Assembly (NCBI RefSeq): GCF_009753675.1 | Contig: NZ_WQLV01000003.1 | Location: forward strand, 1 to 64,000 | Direction of reading: 5' to 3' | Length of the DNA stretch: 64,000 bases | Source: Parasedimentitalea huanghaiensis | GTDB lineage: Bacteria > Pseudomonadota > Alphaproteobacteria > Rhodobacterales > Rhodobacteraceae | Shown here: piece after piece, positions 25,965-34,342 of the stretch | Numbering within the stretch: position 1 is the stretch's first letter | Layout of the letters: the number at the start of each line of letters is the position of its first letter | Notes under the pieces: model-generated | The model's input: only the letters and a program-made list of their open reading frames with translations | The model's database searches: none | What the model was told of the DNA's origin: nothing | Program-made: the position numbers and the translations under genes

Positions 25965-26163
25965 TCAAAGCGGCAGGCTTGTCTGGATGAGAAGCCTCGC
26001 GCCTAGAGACGTGAAACCCATTCAAAGTAGTATTTGGGCATGTTGTTGGTCGTTGAACCTTGTCGAAGATTTGAACACGGAATGACGCATAGTTGCGAAT
26101 TTTATTGACCGGTTGGTTAAATAAGTGCCTCATTGGGCAATTGATTCAACAGGGGATTGGCAG

Positions 26164-27156
26164 ATGAATAGCAAATTTTCTATCACACGACGGGCGGTGC
26201 TGGCTGGAACAGCAGCACTGGCGCTTGTGCTACCAGCAGGAATGGCCTTGGCCGGGAACGTCAAGGTCGCAGCCATATACACACTGCCCGTTGAGCAGCA
26301 ATGGATCAGTCGTATCCATCTGGCGCTGAATGCCGCCAAGGATCGCGGTGAAATTGATTACGTATTCTCGGAAAACGTTGCCAACACCGATTATGAGCGT
26401 GTCATGCGCGAATACGCCGAGCAAGGCGTACAACTGGTGGTCGGAGAGGTCTTCGGTCTGGAACGCGCCGCGCGCAAAGTGGCGGCGGACTACCCCGAAA
26501 CCGCATTCCTGATGGGGTCGTCCTTTGGCGCAGTTGCGCCCAACTTCTCGGTGTTTGACAACTGGATCCACGAACCCAGCTATCTGTCCGGCATGGTGGC
26601 TGGCGCTGCAACTGAAAGCAACGTGATCGGAATGGTTGGTGGCTATGCCATCCCCGAGGTAAACCGGCTGATGAATGCCTTTATGGAAGGTGCGCGGGCG
26701 GTCAATCCGGATGTCAAATTCCTCGTGAACTTTATCGACAGCTGGTACGATCCGCCCAAAGCCAAGGAAAGCGCCTTTGCGATGATGGATGCCGGCGCTG
26801 ACATCATGTTTGCCGAACGCTTCGGTGTGGCCGATGCTGCAGTTGAGCGCGGCGTCAAGGCGGTGGGCAATGTGATCGACACATCTGGCGATTATCCCAA
26901 CACCATCCTGACCTCGGCCCTTTGGCACATGGAACCCACCATCGATCGTGCGATTTCTGCCGTAGCTGGCGGCACGTTTGAGGCAGCAGACTATGGTCAG
27001 TATAGCTTTATGGGCTATGGCGGCGGGTCACTGGTGGTCGACAAGACGCTGGTCCCGGCTGAGGTGCTGACCAAGGTAGAGGAAACCGAGAAGTCGATCA
27101 TGGAAGGCATGTTCCGTGTCAACGTGAACGACGAACGCCCGGTTTCGGATAAGTAA
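26164..27156 (+). CDS. BMP-family ABC transporter substrate-binding protein
   Basis: This 330-residue periplasmic protein has a signal peptide with a twin-arginine-like start (SITRRAVLAG) and likely cleavage after ALA near residue 31. The body matches the BMP/PnrA family (VAAIYTLPVEQQWISR, VFSENVANTDYERVMREYAEQG). That family binds nucleosides, purines or related compounds. It is the first gene of a four-gene transporter followed by a deaminase. A repeat element separates it from the ATPase gene, which could allow the binding protein to be made in excess. Confidence 0.9.
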   Translation: MNSKFSITRRAVLAGTAALALVLPAGMALAGNVKVAAIYTLPVEQQWISRIHLALNAAKDRGEIDYVFSENVANTDYERVMREYAEQGVQLVVGEVFGLERAARKVAADYPETAFLMGSSFGAVAPNFSVFDNWIHEPSYLSGMVAGAATESNVIGMVGGYAIPEVNRLMNAFMEGARAVNPDVKFLVNFIDSWYDPPKAKESAFAMMDAGADIMFAERFGVADAAVERGVKAVGNVIDTSGDYPNTILTSALWHMEPTIDRAISAVAGGTFEAADYGQYSFMGYGGGSLVVDKTLVPAEVLTKVEETEKSIMEGMFRVNVNDERPVSDK

Positions 27157-27180
27157 TCTGAACTCAGAGTAACAGGTTGG

Positions 27181-27268
27181 GCCCGGCCGATAGGTCGGAC
27201 CGCGCCTGACCTTCCCCCCGGGAAGGCGCTTTGCACCTCCTCAAGGTCAGGCGCGGCCCTTTGCCGGG
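27181..27268 (+). repeat. Palindromic repeat, copy 1 of 5
   Basis: Two consecutive hairpins are visible. The first has arms GCCCGGCC and GGTCGGAC around GATA. The second has arms GCGCCTGACCTT (27202) and AAGGTCAGGCGC (27243-27254) and contains CTTCCCCCCGGGAAG and GCGCTTTGC. It fills the gap between the binding-protein and ATPase genes of one operon. Confidence 0.9.
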
Positions 27269-27302
27269 AAACAATCATTATGACCTGACCCCTGAGATAC
27301 TT

Positions 27303-28820
27303 ATGACAGAGTCCAAAGTTCTATCGCTGAACGCACTGTCCAAACGGTTTGGCTCCGTTGTGGCCAATGACGCAGTCAGTCTAGACCTGCACTGCGGCGA
27401 GGTCCTGGCCCTGTTGGGTGAAAACGGCGCGGGTAAAACTACGCTGATGAACATGCTGTTTGGCCACTACATGCCCGACGGTGGCAGTATTGATGTGGCG
27501 TCGCCCGATGGTGAGATGCAACCGCTAACCCTTGGCCACCCGCAGGCGGCCTTGTCGGCGGGTATCGGCATGGTGCACCAGCACTTTACTCTGGCGGAAA
27601 ACCTTTCAGCGCTGGACAATATCACCCTTGGTTCCGAACCTCTGTTCGCCTTGCGCCGCGACCGCGCTGGCGCGCGGGCCAAGGTGCAGGGGATCATGGA
27701 CCGCACAGGTCTGGTTGCGCCCCTCGACACGCCGGTTGGCAAATTGTCAGTGGGAGAGCGCCAGCGGGTCGAAATCCTAAAGGCACTGTACCGCGATGCC
27801 CGAATATTGGTGCTGGATGAGCCCACCGCCGTGCTGACCCCGCAAGAGGCCGACACTCTGTTTGAGAACATCGGCGCCATGACCGGTGATGGGCTGGCGG
27901 TTATCTTTATCTCTCACAAACTGCGCGAGGTGCTGGCATTTTCCCATCGTATCGCGGTGCTGCGCCACGGCACAAAGGTGGGTGAGATCGCCACCTCGGA
28001 TGCGGACGAACGGGTGATTGCCCGGATGATGGTGGGCGAGGACACGCCCGTGACACAGCGTGACGCAATGACACCCGGCGCACCGGTGCTGACATTGTCG
28101 GGTATCAACGTGCGCAACCCGTCGGGACGCGACAGCCTGACGGATGTAAACCTGACTGTGCATGCCCATGAAATCCTTGGCATTGCGGGGGTGTCTGGCA
28201 ATGGCCAATCGGCGCTGGCCTCGGTCATCTCTGGTCTGCGTCGGCCAGATAGTGGCAGTATTCATGTCGATGGCGATGAAATCCTGAACCCAGATCCCAA
28301 AACCATGATCAAGGCTGGCGTTGGCCGCATCCCCGAGGACCGGCATCATGACGGGATTGTTGGCGCCATGTCGGTGGCCGAGAACATGGTGATTGAACGG
28401 CTGGACGACCCCGAGGTGCAAACCAACGGGTTGATGAACCGCAGCGCAATGGCAGCCAACGCTGAAAACCTCAGCCAAGCCTATGACGTGCGCGGCCCCG
28501 GTATCAATGCGCGTGCCCGGCTGCTGTCCGGCGGCAATATCCAAAAACTGATCTTGGCGCGGGTGTTTGAACAGGGTGCCCGGCTGATCCTTGCCAACCA
28601 ACCAATCCGAGGTCTCGACATGGGCGCCGCCGCCGAGGTCAGCCGCCGCCTGCTAGAGGCCCGTGCGGCCGGGGCAGGGGGGCTGCTGATTTCTGAGGAT
28701 CTGGACGAAATTCTGGGGCTGGCGGATCGGATTATGGTGATCCACGACGGCCAGCTGACGGAAGTCACCAGTCGAAACCGCGAAGATATTGGTCTGAAAA
28801 TGGCAGGAGAGCACACATGA
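27303..28820 (+). CDS. BMP-type ABC transporter ATPase, tandem nucleotide-binding domains
   Basis: This 505-residue cytoplasmic ATPase has two nucleotide-binding domains, as in sugar and nucleoside (BMP/NupO) importers. The first has Walker A GENGAGKT (39-46), signature LSVGERQRVEILKAL and Walker B ILVLDEPTAVL. The second has the degenerate GVSGNGQSALA loop and signature LSGGNIQKLILAR, normal for the family. The start giving MTESKVLSLN follows the repeat by about 35 bases. It overlaps the permease gene by four bases. Confidence 0.93.
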   Translation: MTESKVLSLNALSKRFGSVVANDAVSLDLHCGEVLALLGENGAGKTTLMNMLFGHYMPDGGSIDVASPDGEMQPLTLGHPQAALSAGIGMVHQHFTLAENLSALDNITLGSEPLFALRRDRAGARAKVQGIMDRTGLVAPLDTPVGKLSVGERQRVEILKALYRDARILVLDEPTAVLTPQEADTLFENIGAMTGDGLAVIFISHKLREVLAFSHRIAVLRHGTKVGEIATSDADERVIARMMVGEDTPVTQRDAMTPGAPVLTLSGINVRNPSGRDSLTDVNLTVHAHEILGIAGVSGNGQSALASVISGLRRPDSGSIHVDGDEILNPDPKTMIKAGVGRIPEDRHHDGIVGAMSVAENMVIERLDDPEVQTNGLMNRSAMAANAENLSQAYDVRGPGINARARLLSGGNIQKLILARVFEQGARLILANQPIRGLDMGAAAEVSRRLLEARAAGAGGLLISEDLDEILGLADRIMVIHDGQLTEVTSRNREDIGLKMAGEHT

Positions 28821-29890
28821 TCCGTATCGAGCCCCGCACCGCGCCGGGCCGGTGGATGACGCTGGGCGTGCCGGTGTTGTCCGCCGTGATCGCGCTGGCC
28901 TTGGCTGCCATCCCGCTGGCCCTGGCCGGGGCTGACATCACCGTGGCCTACGGCGAGATGGTCAAAGGTGTGTTTGGCTCGGTCTTTGCGTTCTCCGAAA
29001 TGCTGACCCGTGCCACCCCGCTGATGTTCACCGGCCTTGCTGCCGCACTCGCGTTTCGGGCCAAGCTGTGGAACATTGGCGCAGAGGGCCAGTTATATCT
29101 GGGGGCCATGGCTGCTGTCGCCATCGGTGCCGGGGCGGTAGATGTTCCCGGTATATTTCTGGTGCCGCTGATTGTTATCCTTGGAGCGGCTGCCGGGGCC
29201 GCTGGCATGGCCGTGCCTGCGCTGCTGAAAACCCGTTTTGGCGCGGATGAGGTGGTAACAACCCTATTGCTCAATTTCATCATCCTGATCTTTGTGCAGA
29301 TGATGCTAGAGGGCGCGTTGAAGGATCCGATGAGCCTGGGCTGGCCGCAGTCCGCTCCGGTGCTGGATCAGGGGATGTTGCCGCAACTGATGCCCCGGAT
29401 GCGGGTACATTCGGGGTTGATCTTAGCCTTGGTGCTGGCAGGCATAGCGCAATTTATGCTGGCCCGTTCGGTTTGGGGGTTCCGCCTTCGCGCTGTTGGT
29501 GAAAACGCTGCCGCCGCGCGTCATGCCGGTATCGGCGTCAATCGTTCGCTGTTTGGCGTCGCTATCCTGTCCGGTGGTCTCGCTGGTCTGGCTGGCGTCA
29601 GCGAGGTCGCGGGGCTGAAGGGCTATCTGACCGCCGATCTGTCACCGGGCTTTGGCTATACCGGCATTGTTGTCGCCATGCTGGCGGGGCTGTCGCCGGT
29701 GGGCGTGGTGATCTCGGCGCTGTTCATCGCATCTGTCTTTGTTGGGGCCGACAGCATGAGCCGCGCCATGGGCGTGTCGTCTTATCTGGCGGATCTTGTG
29801 GTATCGATGTCGTTGCTTTGCGTGTTGATCGGCGGCTTTGTCGCCCGCTACCGCATCACCCGCACCAAAACGGCCGAGGGCGTGGCATGA
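28817..29890 (+). CDS. BMP-type ABC transporter permease 1
   Basis: This 357-residue inner-membrane permease of the BPD_transp_2 family has eight to ten TM segments. Typical stretches are ALAFRAKLWNIGAEGQLYLG and RAVGENAAAARHAGIGVNRS. It overlaps its ATPase and its partner permease by four bases. Such permease pairs import nucleosides or purines. Confidence 0.93.
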   Translation: MIRIEPRTAPGRWMTLGVPVLSAVIALALAAIPLALAGADITVAYGEMVKGVFGSVFAFSEMLTRATPLMFTGLAAALAFRAKLWNIGAEGQLYLGAMAAVAIGAGAVDVPGIFLVPLIVILGAAAGAAGMAVPALLKTRFGADEVVTTLLLNFIILIFVQMMLEGALKDPMSLGWPQSAPVLDQGMLPQLMPRMRVHSGLILALVLAGIAQFMLARSVWGFRLRAVGENAAAARHAGIGVNRSLFGVAILSGGLAGLAGVSEVAGLKGYLTADLSPGFGYTGIVVAMLAGLSPVGVVISALFIASVFVGADSMSRAMGVSSYLADLVVSMSLLCVLIGGFVARYRITRTKTAEGVA

Positions 29891-30831
29891 TGGATATCCT
29901 GCAAATCCTCCTGTCCGAGAGCTTCTGGGCCGCCTCGCTTCGTATCGCTACGCCGTTGATATTCGGAGTGATGGGCGCACTGCTGTGTGAAAAGTCCGGC
30001 GTGCTGAACCTCGGGATCGAGGGTATCTTTGCCGCTGGTGCCATGTGTGGTTGGATGGCGGTCTGGCTGGGGGCTGGCCTGTGGGGCGGAGCGCTGATCG
30101 CCGCGCTTGCTGGTGCGTTCTTTGGGCTGATCCATGGGATTCTGACGGTGCCGCTGGGCCTGTCACAACACGTTTCGGGGTTGGGGGTCACGCTGTTTGC
30201 CACCTCGCTTAGCTATTTCACCTACCGCACTGCCTTGCCCAATGTGTCCTCGCCACCGCGGATTGAACCCTTCCGCGCACTGGATATCCCGCTGCTGTCG
30301 GATATACCGTTTCTGGGGCCGGTGCTGTTCCAGCAAACCGCAATGACCATGCTGGCGCTGCTGGTGGTGGGGCTGGTTTGGTACGTCCTGAACCGCACCG
30401 CGCTGGGGGTTGCCCTACAGGCGGTTGGCGACAATCCTGACAGTGTTGATGCGCAGGGCCTGTCCGTCTACGGGCTGCGCATCGGCGCGGTGATGGTTGG
30501 GTCTTCCCTGATGGCGCTTGGCGGCGCGTTCCTGACCATGTCAGCCTTTGACGCGTTCTTCTTCGGCATGGTCAACGGGCGCGGCTGGATCTGCATTGCG
30601 CTGGTGATCTTTGCCAGCTGGAAACCCGGCAAAGCATTGCTGGGCGCTTTGTTGTTCGGGGCCTTTGACGCGCTTCAAGTCCGTCTGCAGACCGAGGTCG
30701 GCGCCATGGTACCGGGGCAGGTGTTCCTGATGGCGCCCTATGTGCTGTCGATCATCGCGCTGGTGGTGGCCGCGCGTAAGGCGGAATATCCCCGAGCCTT
30801 GCTAACCCCTTGGTTCAAGGGGCAGAGATAG
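29887..30831 (+). CDS. BMP-type ABC transporter permease 2
   Basis: This 314-residue second permease of the same family has the motif LCEKSGVLNLGIEGIFAAGA near the N-terminus and LQAVGDNPDSVDAQGLSVYG in the coupling loop. The start MMDILQILL overlaps the stop of the first permease (ATGA). A repeat element follows its stop. Confidence 0.93.
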   Translation: MMDILQILLSESFWAASLRIATPLIFGVMGALLCEKSGVLNLGIEGIFAAGAMCGWMAVWLGAGLWGGALIAALAGAFFGLIHGILTVPLGLSQHVSGLGVTLFATSLSYFTYRTALPNVSSPPRIEPFRALDIPLLSDIPFLGPVLFQQTAMTMLALLVVGLVWYVLNRTALGVALQAVGDNPDSVDAQGLSVYGLRIGAVMVGSSLMALGGAFLTMSAFDAFFFGMVNGRGWICIALVIFASWKPGKALLGALLFGAFDALQVRLQTEVGAMVPGQVFLMAPYVLSIIALVVAARKAEYPRALLTPWFKGQR

Positions 30832-30841
30832 AGATTGGTTT

Positions 30842-30946
30842 GCCCGGCCGATAGGTCGGGCGCGCCTGACCTTCCCGTCAAACCGAAGGTTTGCCATCGG
30901 CAAAACGGTGAAGGCGCTTTGCACCTCCCCAAGGTCAGGCGCACCC
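30842..30946 (+). repeat. Palindromic repeat, copy 2 of 5, with internal insertion
   Basis: It has the same outer arms as copy 1 (GCCCGGCC...GGTCGGGC, then GCGCCTGACCTT...AAGGTCAGGCGC). The central CCCGGG is replaced by 34 bases (30877-30910) made of two small hairpins sharing two bases: AAACC-GAA-GGTTT and TTGCC-ATC-GGCAA. It lies between the second permease and the deaminase gene. Confidence 0.88.
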
Positions 30947-30984
30947 GGATGATTTAAATACATAGACCACTACGAGGCACCCAC

Positions 30985-32277
30985 ATGTTCGATCTGATCC
31001 TCAAAAACGCCACCCTGCCAGATGGCCGCACCGGCATCGATATTGCCTGCCAAAATGGCACAATCGCCGCCGTCGAGCCGAATATCACGGCGCAGGCGCA
31101 AGAGGTGATCGACGCCACGGGTTATCTCGTTTCGCCACCCTTTGTGGACCCACATTTCCATATGGATGCCACCCTGTCGCTGGGCACACCACGGATGAAC
31201 ACCTCCGGCACGCTGCTTGAAGGTATCGCGCTGTGGGGTGAGCTTAAGCCAATCCAGAGCGTCGACGACATTGTCACCCGCGCCCTGCGCTATTGCGATC
31301 TGGCGGTGTCTATGGGGATCGGCGCAATCCGTAGCCATGTGGACGTCTGCGATGATAGCCTGACCGGTGTGCAGGCCCTGCTCGAGGTGCGTAAACAGGT
31401 AGCCCCTTATCTGGATCTGCAACTGGTCGCCTTTCCGCAGGACGGTGTGCTGCGCGATCCAACCGCGATGGAGAACCTGATCCGTGCCTTGGATATGGGC
31501 GTCGATGTGGTTGGCGGTATCCCACATTTTGAACGCACCATGGCAGACGGGGCGGAATCCGTTCGCCAGCTGTGTGAGATCGCCGAGAAACGCGGGTTGA
31601 TGGTCGATATGCACTGTGACGAGAGCGACGATCCGCACAGCCGCCATATTGAATCTCTTGCCAATGAAACCCAGCGACTGGGATTGCAGGGCAGGGTGGC
31701 TGGCTCACACCTCACCTCGATGCATTCGATGGATAACTACTATGTCTCCAAACTGATCCCCTTGATCGCCGAGGCCGAGCTGCACGCCATCCCCAACCCG
31801 CTGATCAACATCATGTTGCAGGGGCGCCACGACACCTATCCCAAACGTCGCGGCCAGACTCGCGTGCCCGAATTGCGCGAAGCAGGGATTACTGTTGGCT
31901 TTGGTTCGGACTGCGTGATGGACCCGTGGTATTCGCTGGGCCGCGCAGATATGCTGGACGTGGCCTCTATGGGGCTGCATGTAGGTCAATTGTCGAGCCG
32001 TGCAGATATGGCCTGGTGTTTTGATGCGGTGACCAGAAATTCGGCCAAGATCATGGGACTGCAGGGGTATGGATTGGAAAAGGGCTGCGCTGCCAACATG
32101 GTGTTGCTGCAGGCCCACGATACAATCGAGGCCATTCGCCTGCGTGCTACACGGTTGGCAGTGATCCGAAACGGACGGGTGATTGCACGAACCGCGCCGC
32201 AAATCAGCGAAGTTTCTCTTCCGGGCAGACCTGTCTCTGTGAACCCTGCTGACTACAGCCCGCAAAAAGCAGGTTAG
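30985..32277 (+). CDS. Cytosine-deaminase-like amidohydrolase
   Basis: This 430-residue metal-dependent hydrolase is of the CodA type. Metal ligands are visible at His57 and His59 (DPHFHMD), His210 (DMHCDESDD) and Asp309 (GSDCVMDPWY). The substrate loop LQGRHDTYPKRRGQTRV is as in cytosine deaminase. The residue after the catalytic Asp is Cys310, where E. coli CodA has a second Asp that shapes substrate choice. The substrate may therefore be cytosine, isoguanine or another aminated heterocycle. It follows the BMP transporter, which would bring in the base or nucleoside. It converges with the DeoR gene, six bases away. Confidence 0.85.
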   Translation: MFDLILKNATLPDGRTGIDIACQNGTIAAVEPNITAQAQEVIDATGYLVSPPFVDPHFHMDATLSLGTPRMNTSGTLLEGIALWGELKPIQSVDDIVTRALRYCDLAVSMGIGAIRSHVDVCDDSLTGVQALLEVRKQVAPYLDLQLVAFPQDGVLRDPTAMENLIRALDMGVDVVGGIPHFERTMADGAESVRQLCEIAEKRGLMVDMHCDESDDPHSRHIESLANETQRLGLQGRVAGSHLTSMHSMDNYYVSKLIPLIAEAELHAIPNPLINIMLQGRHDTYPKRRGQTRVPELREAGITVGFGSDCVMDPWYSLGRADMLDVASMGLHVGQLSSRADMAWCFDAVTRNSAKIMGLQGYGLEKGCAANMVLLQAHDTIEAIRLRATRLAVIRNGRVIARTAPQISEVSLPGRPVSVNPADYSPQKAG

Positions 32278-32283
32278 AAAGGG

Positions 32284-33066
32284 CTATTCGGCAATAATCA
32301 GATTTTTGACCAAACTTTTAATTCGGCTTGAGAATTCAGGCTGCTTTCGAATCTGGGCATCTGTGACCAATGTCCCCATCTGATCAAACCGGCAGGATCG
32401 GTAATTGCCACTGATCGTGAATTTGCTGGCATCCGCCAAGACAGCGTTCTCGCGACTGTTGTCCAACATAGCAGTGGCAACCTCGGCCTCCTCCTGAACG
32501 GCATTTAGTGCCCCATGGAGAGGATCGATGGCCGTTGGAGAGACAAAAGCAATATCCGCCTGAATACGTGAAATTTCACGTACAGTCTGCTGCCCGCAAG
32601 TGGCAAAATCAAACACCGTCAAATTGCCGCCCAATAATGATACGCGACTGGAACTGCGATTGGCGCGATAATCTTTTTGCAGCTGGCTTGCGGCTTCCAG
32701 TGAATTTGTGATGACATGCAGCCCATGGATTGTGGCCAGCTGGCGGGCCAGAAATATGGTTGTGCTCCCGGTGTCAAAATAGATCACCTTATGATCGGTA
32801 ATTAGATCGCAGGCGGCGCGGGCGATGGCTTGCTTTTCTTTGACCTGCAGCTTCGCGCGTACATCCAGCGGTGGTTCTGCCCGTGCATTTGCAGAGACGG
32901 CCCCGCCATGGACTCGCCGCAGCAATCCGAGCGCCTCCATGTCCAGCAGATCCCGGCGCACCGTCTCGCGCGAGACGGACAAATCTTCGACCAGGTAGTC
33001 GGTGGTCAGGCTCTGCCATTCATCGAGCAGCCTGAAAATTCTTTGATGTCGTTGATTTTTCCACAT
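32284..33066 (-). CDS. DeoR/GlpR-family transcriptional regulator
   Basis: This 260-residue regulator has an N-terminal winged helix (about 5-58, SVSRETVRRDL and LLRRVHGGAV) and a DeoR C-terminal sensor domain (from about 78, including YFDTGSTTIFLAR). Such sensors usually bind phosphorylated sugars or polyols. The start MWKNQRHQRIF is chosen over longer frames because upstream residues do not fit the family. It follows the monophosphatase gene by 13 bases, in one unit. Confidence 0.9.
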   Translation of the reverse strand: MWKNQRHQRIFRLLDEWQSLTTDYLVEDLSVSRETVRRDLLDMEALGLLRRVHGGAVSANARAEPPLDVRAKLQVKEKQAIARAACDLITDHKVIYFDTGSTTIFLARQLATIHGLHVITNSLEAASQLQKDYRANRSSSRVSLLGGNLTVFDFATCGQQTVREISRIQADIAFVSPTAIDPLHGALNAVQEEAEVATAMLDNSRENAVLADASKFTISGNYRSCRFDQMGTLVTDAQIRKQPEFSSRIKSLVKNLIIAE

Positions 33067-33079
33067 GCTGCTGCTCGTG

Positions 33080-33883
33080 TCAGATATCTTGCAGCAGGTC
33101 CAGCGCCGCGCTGTGCAATTGCGGCGTGGCTGCTGCAACGACTCGTCCGTCTGATCCGTGTTGCAATGGGTTTCCGCTCCAGTCGGTGATGATCCCTCCG
33201 GCACCTTCGACCACCGGGATCAGGGCAAAATAGTCATAAGGCTCTAGCATCGCTTCAACCACCAGATCCACATGTCCCGAGGCCAGAAGACCGTAGGAAT
33301 AGCAATCACCGCCGAACCGCGGCACAGCAGTTTGTTGCAAAAGAGATTCGATTTTGGGGCGGTCGCCAGTGCCAAAATACAGGATGTTGGTGGTATAAAA
33401 GCGTGCTTGTGCCAGTGTCTTGCAGTTTGAGACCTGACATTGGTGCAGGGTGCCAGTGTTGTCTTCAAATGTACAACTTTTTCCACAAATTCCCACCCAC
33501 CGTTCGCGAATCGCAGGCATGTCGATCAAGCCAATCTCTGGGAACCCGTTATACAACTTCGCCAATAGGGTGCCCCAAATTGGCCAACCTGTGATGAAAC
33601 TGCGGGTGCCATCAATAGGATCAACAACCCACAGCTCTTCAGCATCGAGGTTCAACGACCCAAATTCCTCCCCCAGGAACCCGTGTGAGGGATAAGTTTT
33701 TGCAACCATGTCGCGGACATATGATTCAACGTTTCGGTCGATTTCCGTGACCGGGCTAAGGTCACTTTTCTGAGCTATTTCAATACTTTCCCTGAAGCCA
33801 CCTAGTGAAACTTTACGGGCCTGATCGACGAGGGATTTAGCAAATTCCACAGTGCTGTCAGGGATGTCACGATTGTTGGTCAT
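33080..33883 (-). CDS. Inositol-monophosphatase-family (HisN-like) phosphatase
   Basis: This 267-residue Mg-dependent phosphatase has metal-site motifs GEEFG and WVVDPIDGTRSF, with the second-site GGDCYSYG and a later EPYDYFALIPVVEGAGG. The variant FITGWPIWGTLLA resembles HisN-type histidinol phosphatases more than SuhB. The ATG giving MTNNRDIPD is preferred because GTGGA lies at good distance; a GTG four codons earlier is the alternative. The gene precedes the DeoR regulator and opens away from the phosphonate locus. Its substrate is not evident. Confidence 0.85.
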   Translation of the reverse strand: MTNNRDIPDSTVEFAKSLVDQARKVSLGGFRESIEIAQKSDLSPVTEIDRNVESYVRDMVAKTYPSHGFLGEEFGSLNLDAEELWVVDPIDGTRSFITGWPIWGTLLAKLYNGFPEIGLIDMPAIRERWVGICGKSCTFEDNTGTLHQCQVSNCKTLAQARFYTTNILYFGTGDRPKIESLLQQTAVPRFGGDCYSYGLLASGHVDLVVEAMLEPYDYFALIPVVEGAGGIITDWSGNPLQHGSDGRVVAAATPQLHSAALDLLQDI

Positions 33884-34342
33884 TATGGTTTCCACAAATT
33901 AACAAATCAGGCTGGCCTGGTTCTGGTGTTTAGGCCGCTTGATTGAAGTGCATCAGGTATTTGGTTGCCCAAGCTTTAGGCAAAATTACACAAAAATGCA
34001 AGAAAGCATAGAAATACACAAAATCAGTTGCTACGGTGTTGCCATGGACTGCTCGCAACTCGAGTAAACCGAACATGTAACGCTGATATCTCACGGTGAT
34101 GAGAATTGACGTATTTTGGCTAGGTAGGTTTGATGTGAGGCAGTCGGAAGCACCGTCAAGGTATGGGGGGTCAAAAGACGGACAGAATCGCAATCATAGG
34201 TTTGGCCTATGAAGTTGTAGGTTTAATCGATTTTTTTTGTGGCAAAAACCTGCCAGACTGACCGCGGCTTCACTGGGATCTTACCAAAGGGGTGACCAAC
34301 AACCCCGCATGAAGTTCTTGAAGACTAACAGAGGAGATTAAT
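33884..34342. other. Divergent control region between phosphatase and aepX
   Basis: This 459-base region is richer in A and T than its surroundings. It holds the 19-bp palindrome at 34194 and the TTAATCG/T-run element just after it. A TTGACG at 34106 with a poor -10 17 bases later is a possible but weak promoter. No convincing gene is seen; a minus-strand 87-codon frame lacks a ribosome-binding site and family features. Confidence 0.6.
34194..34212. promoter_or_regulatory. Candidate phosphonate-regulon operator upstream of aepX
   Basis: A perfect inverted repeat has arms TCATAGG and CCTATGA around a 5-base spacer, 131 bp before the aepX start. It matches in arm length, spacer length and core (ATAGG-N5-CCTAT) the palindrome between lysR and phnW. 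Ten bases further is TTAATCG followed by a T-run, as at the other site. Binding by the LysR regulator is inferred. Confidence 0.6.

Noticed and set aside
30970-31647. A 225-codon minus-strand frame over the deaminase gene
   Set aside because: It is a shadow of high-GC codon usage in the deaminase; its sequence matches no protein pattern I know.
33930-34193. An 87-codon minus-strand frame in the aepX control region
   Set aside because: There is no ribosome-binding site, the region is AT-rich and regulatory in character, and it ends next to the palindromic operator.
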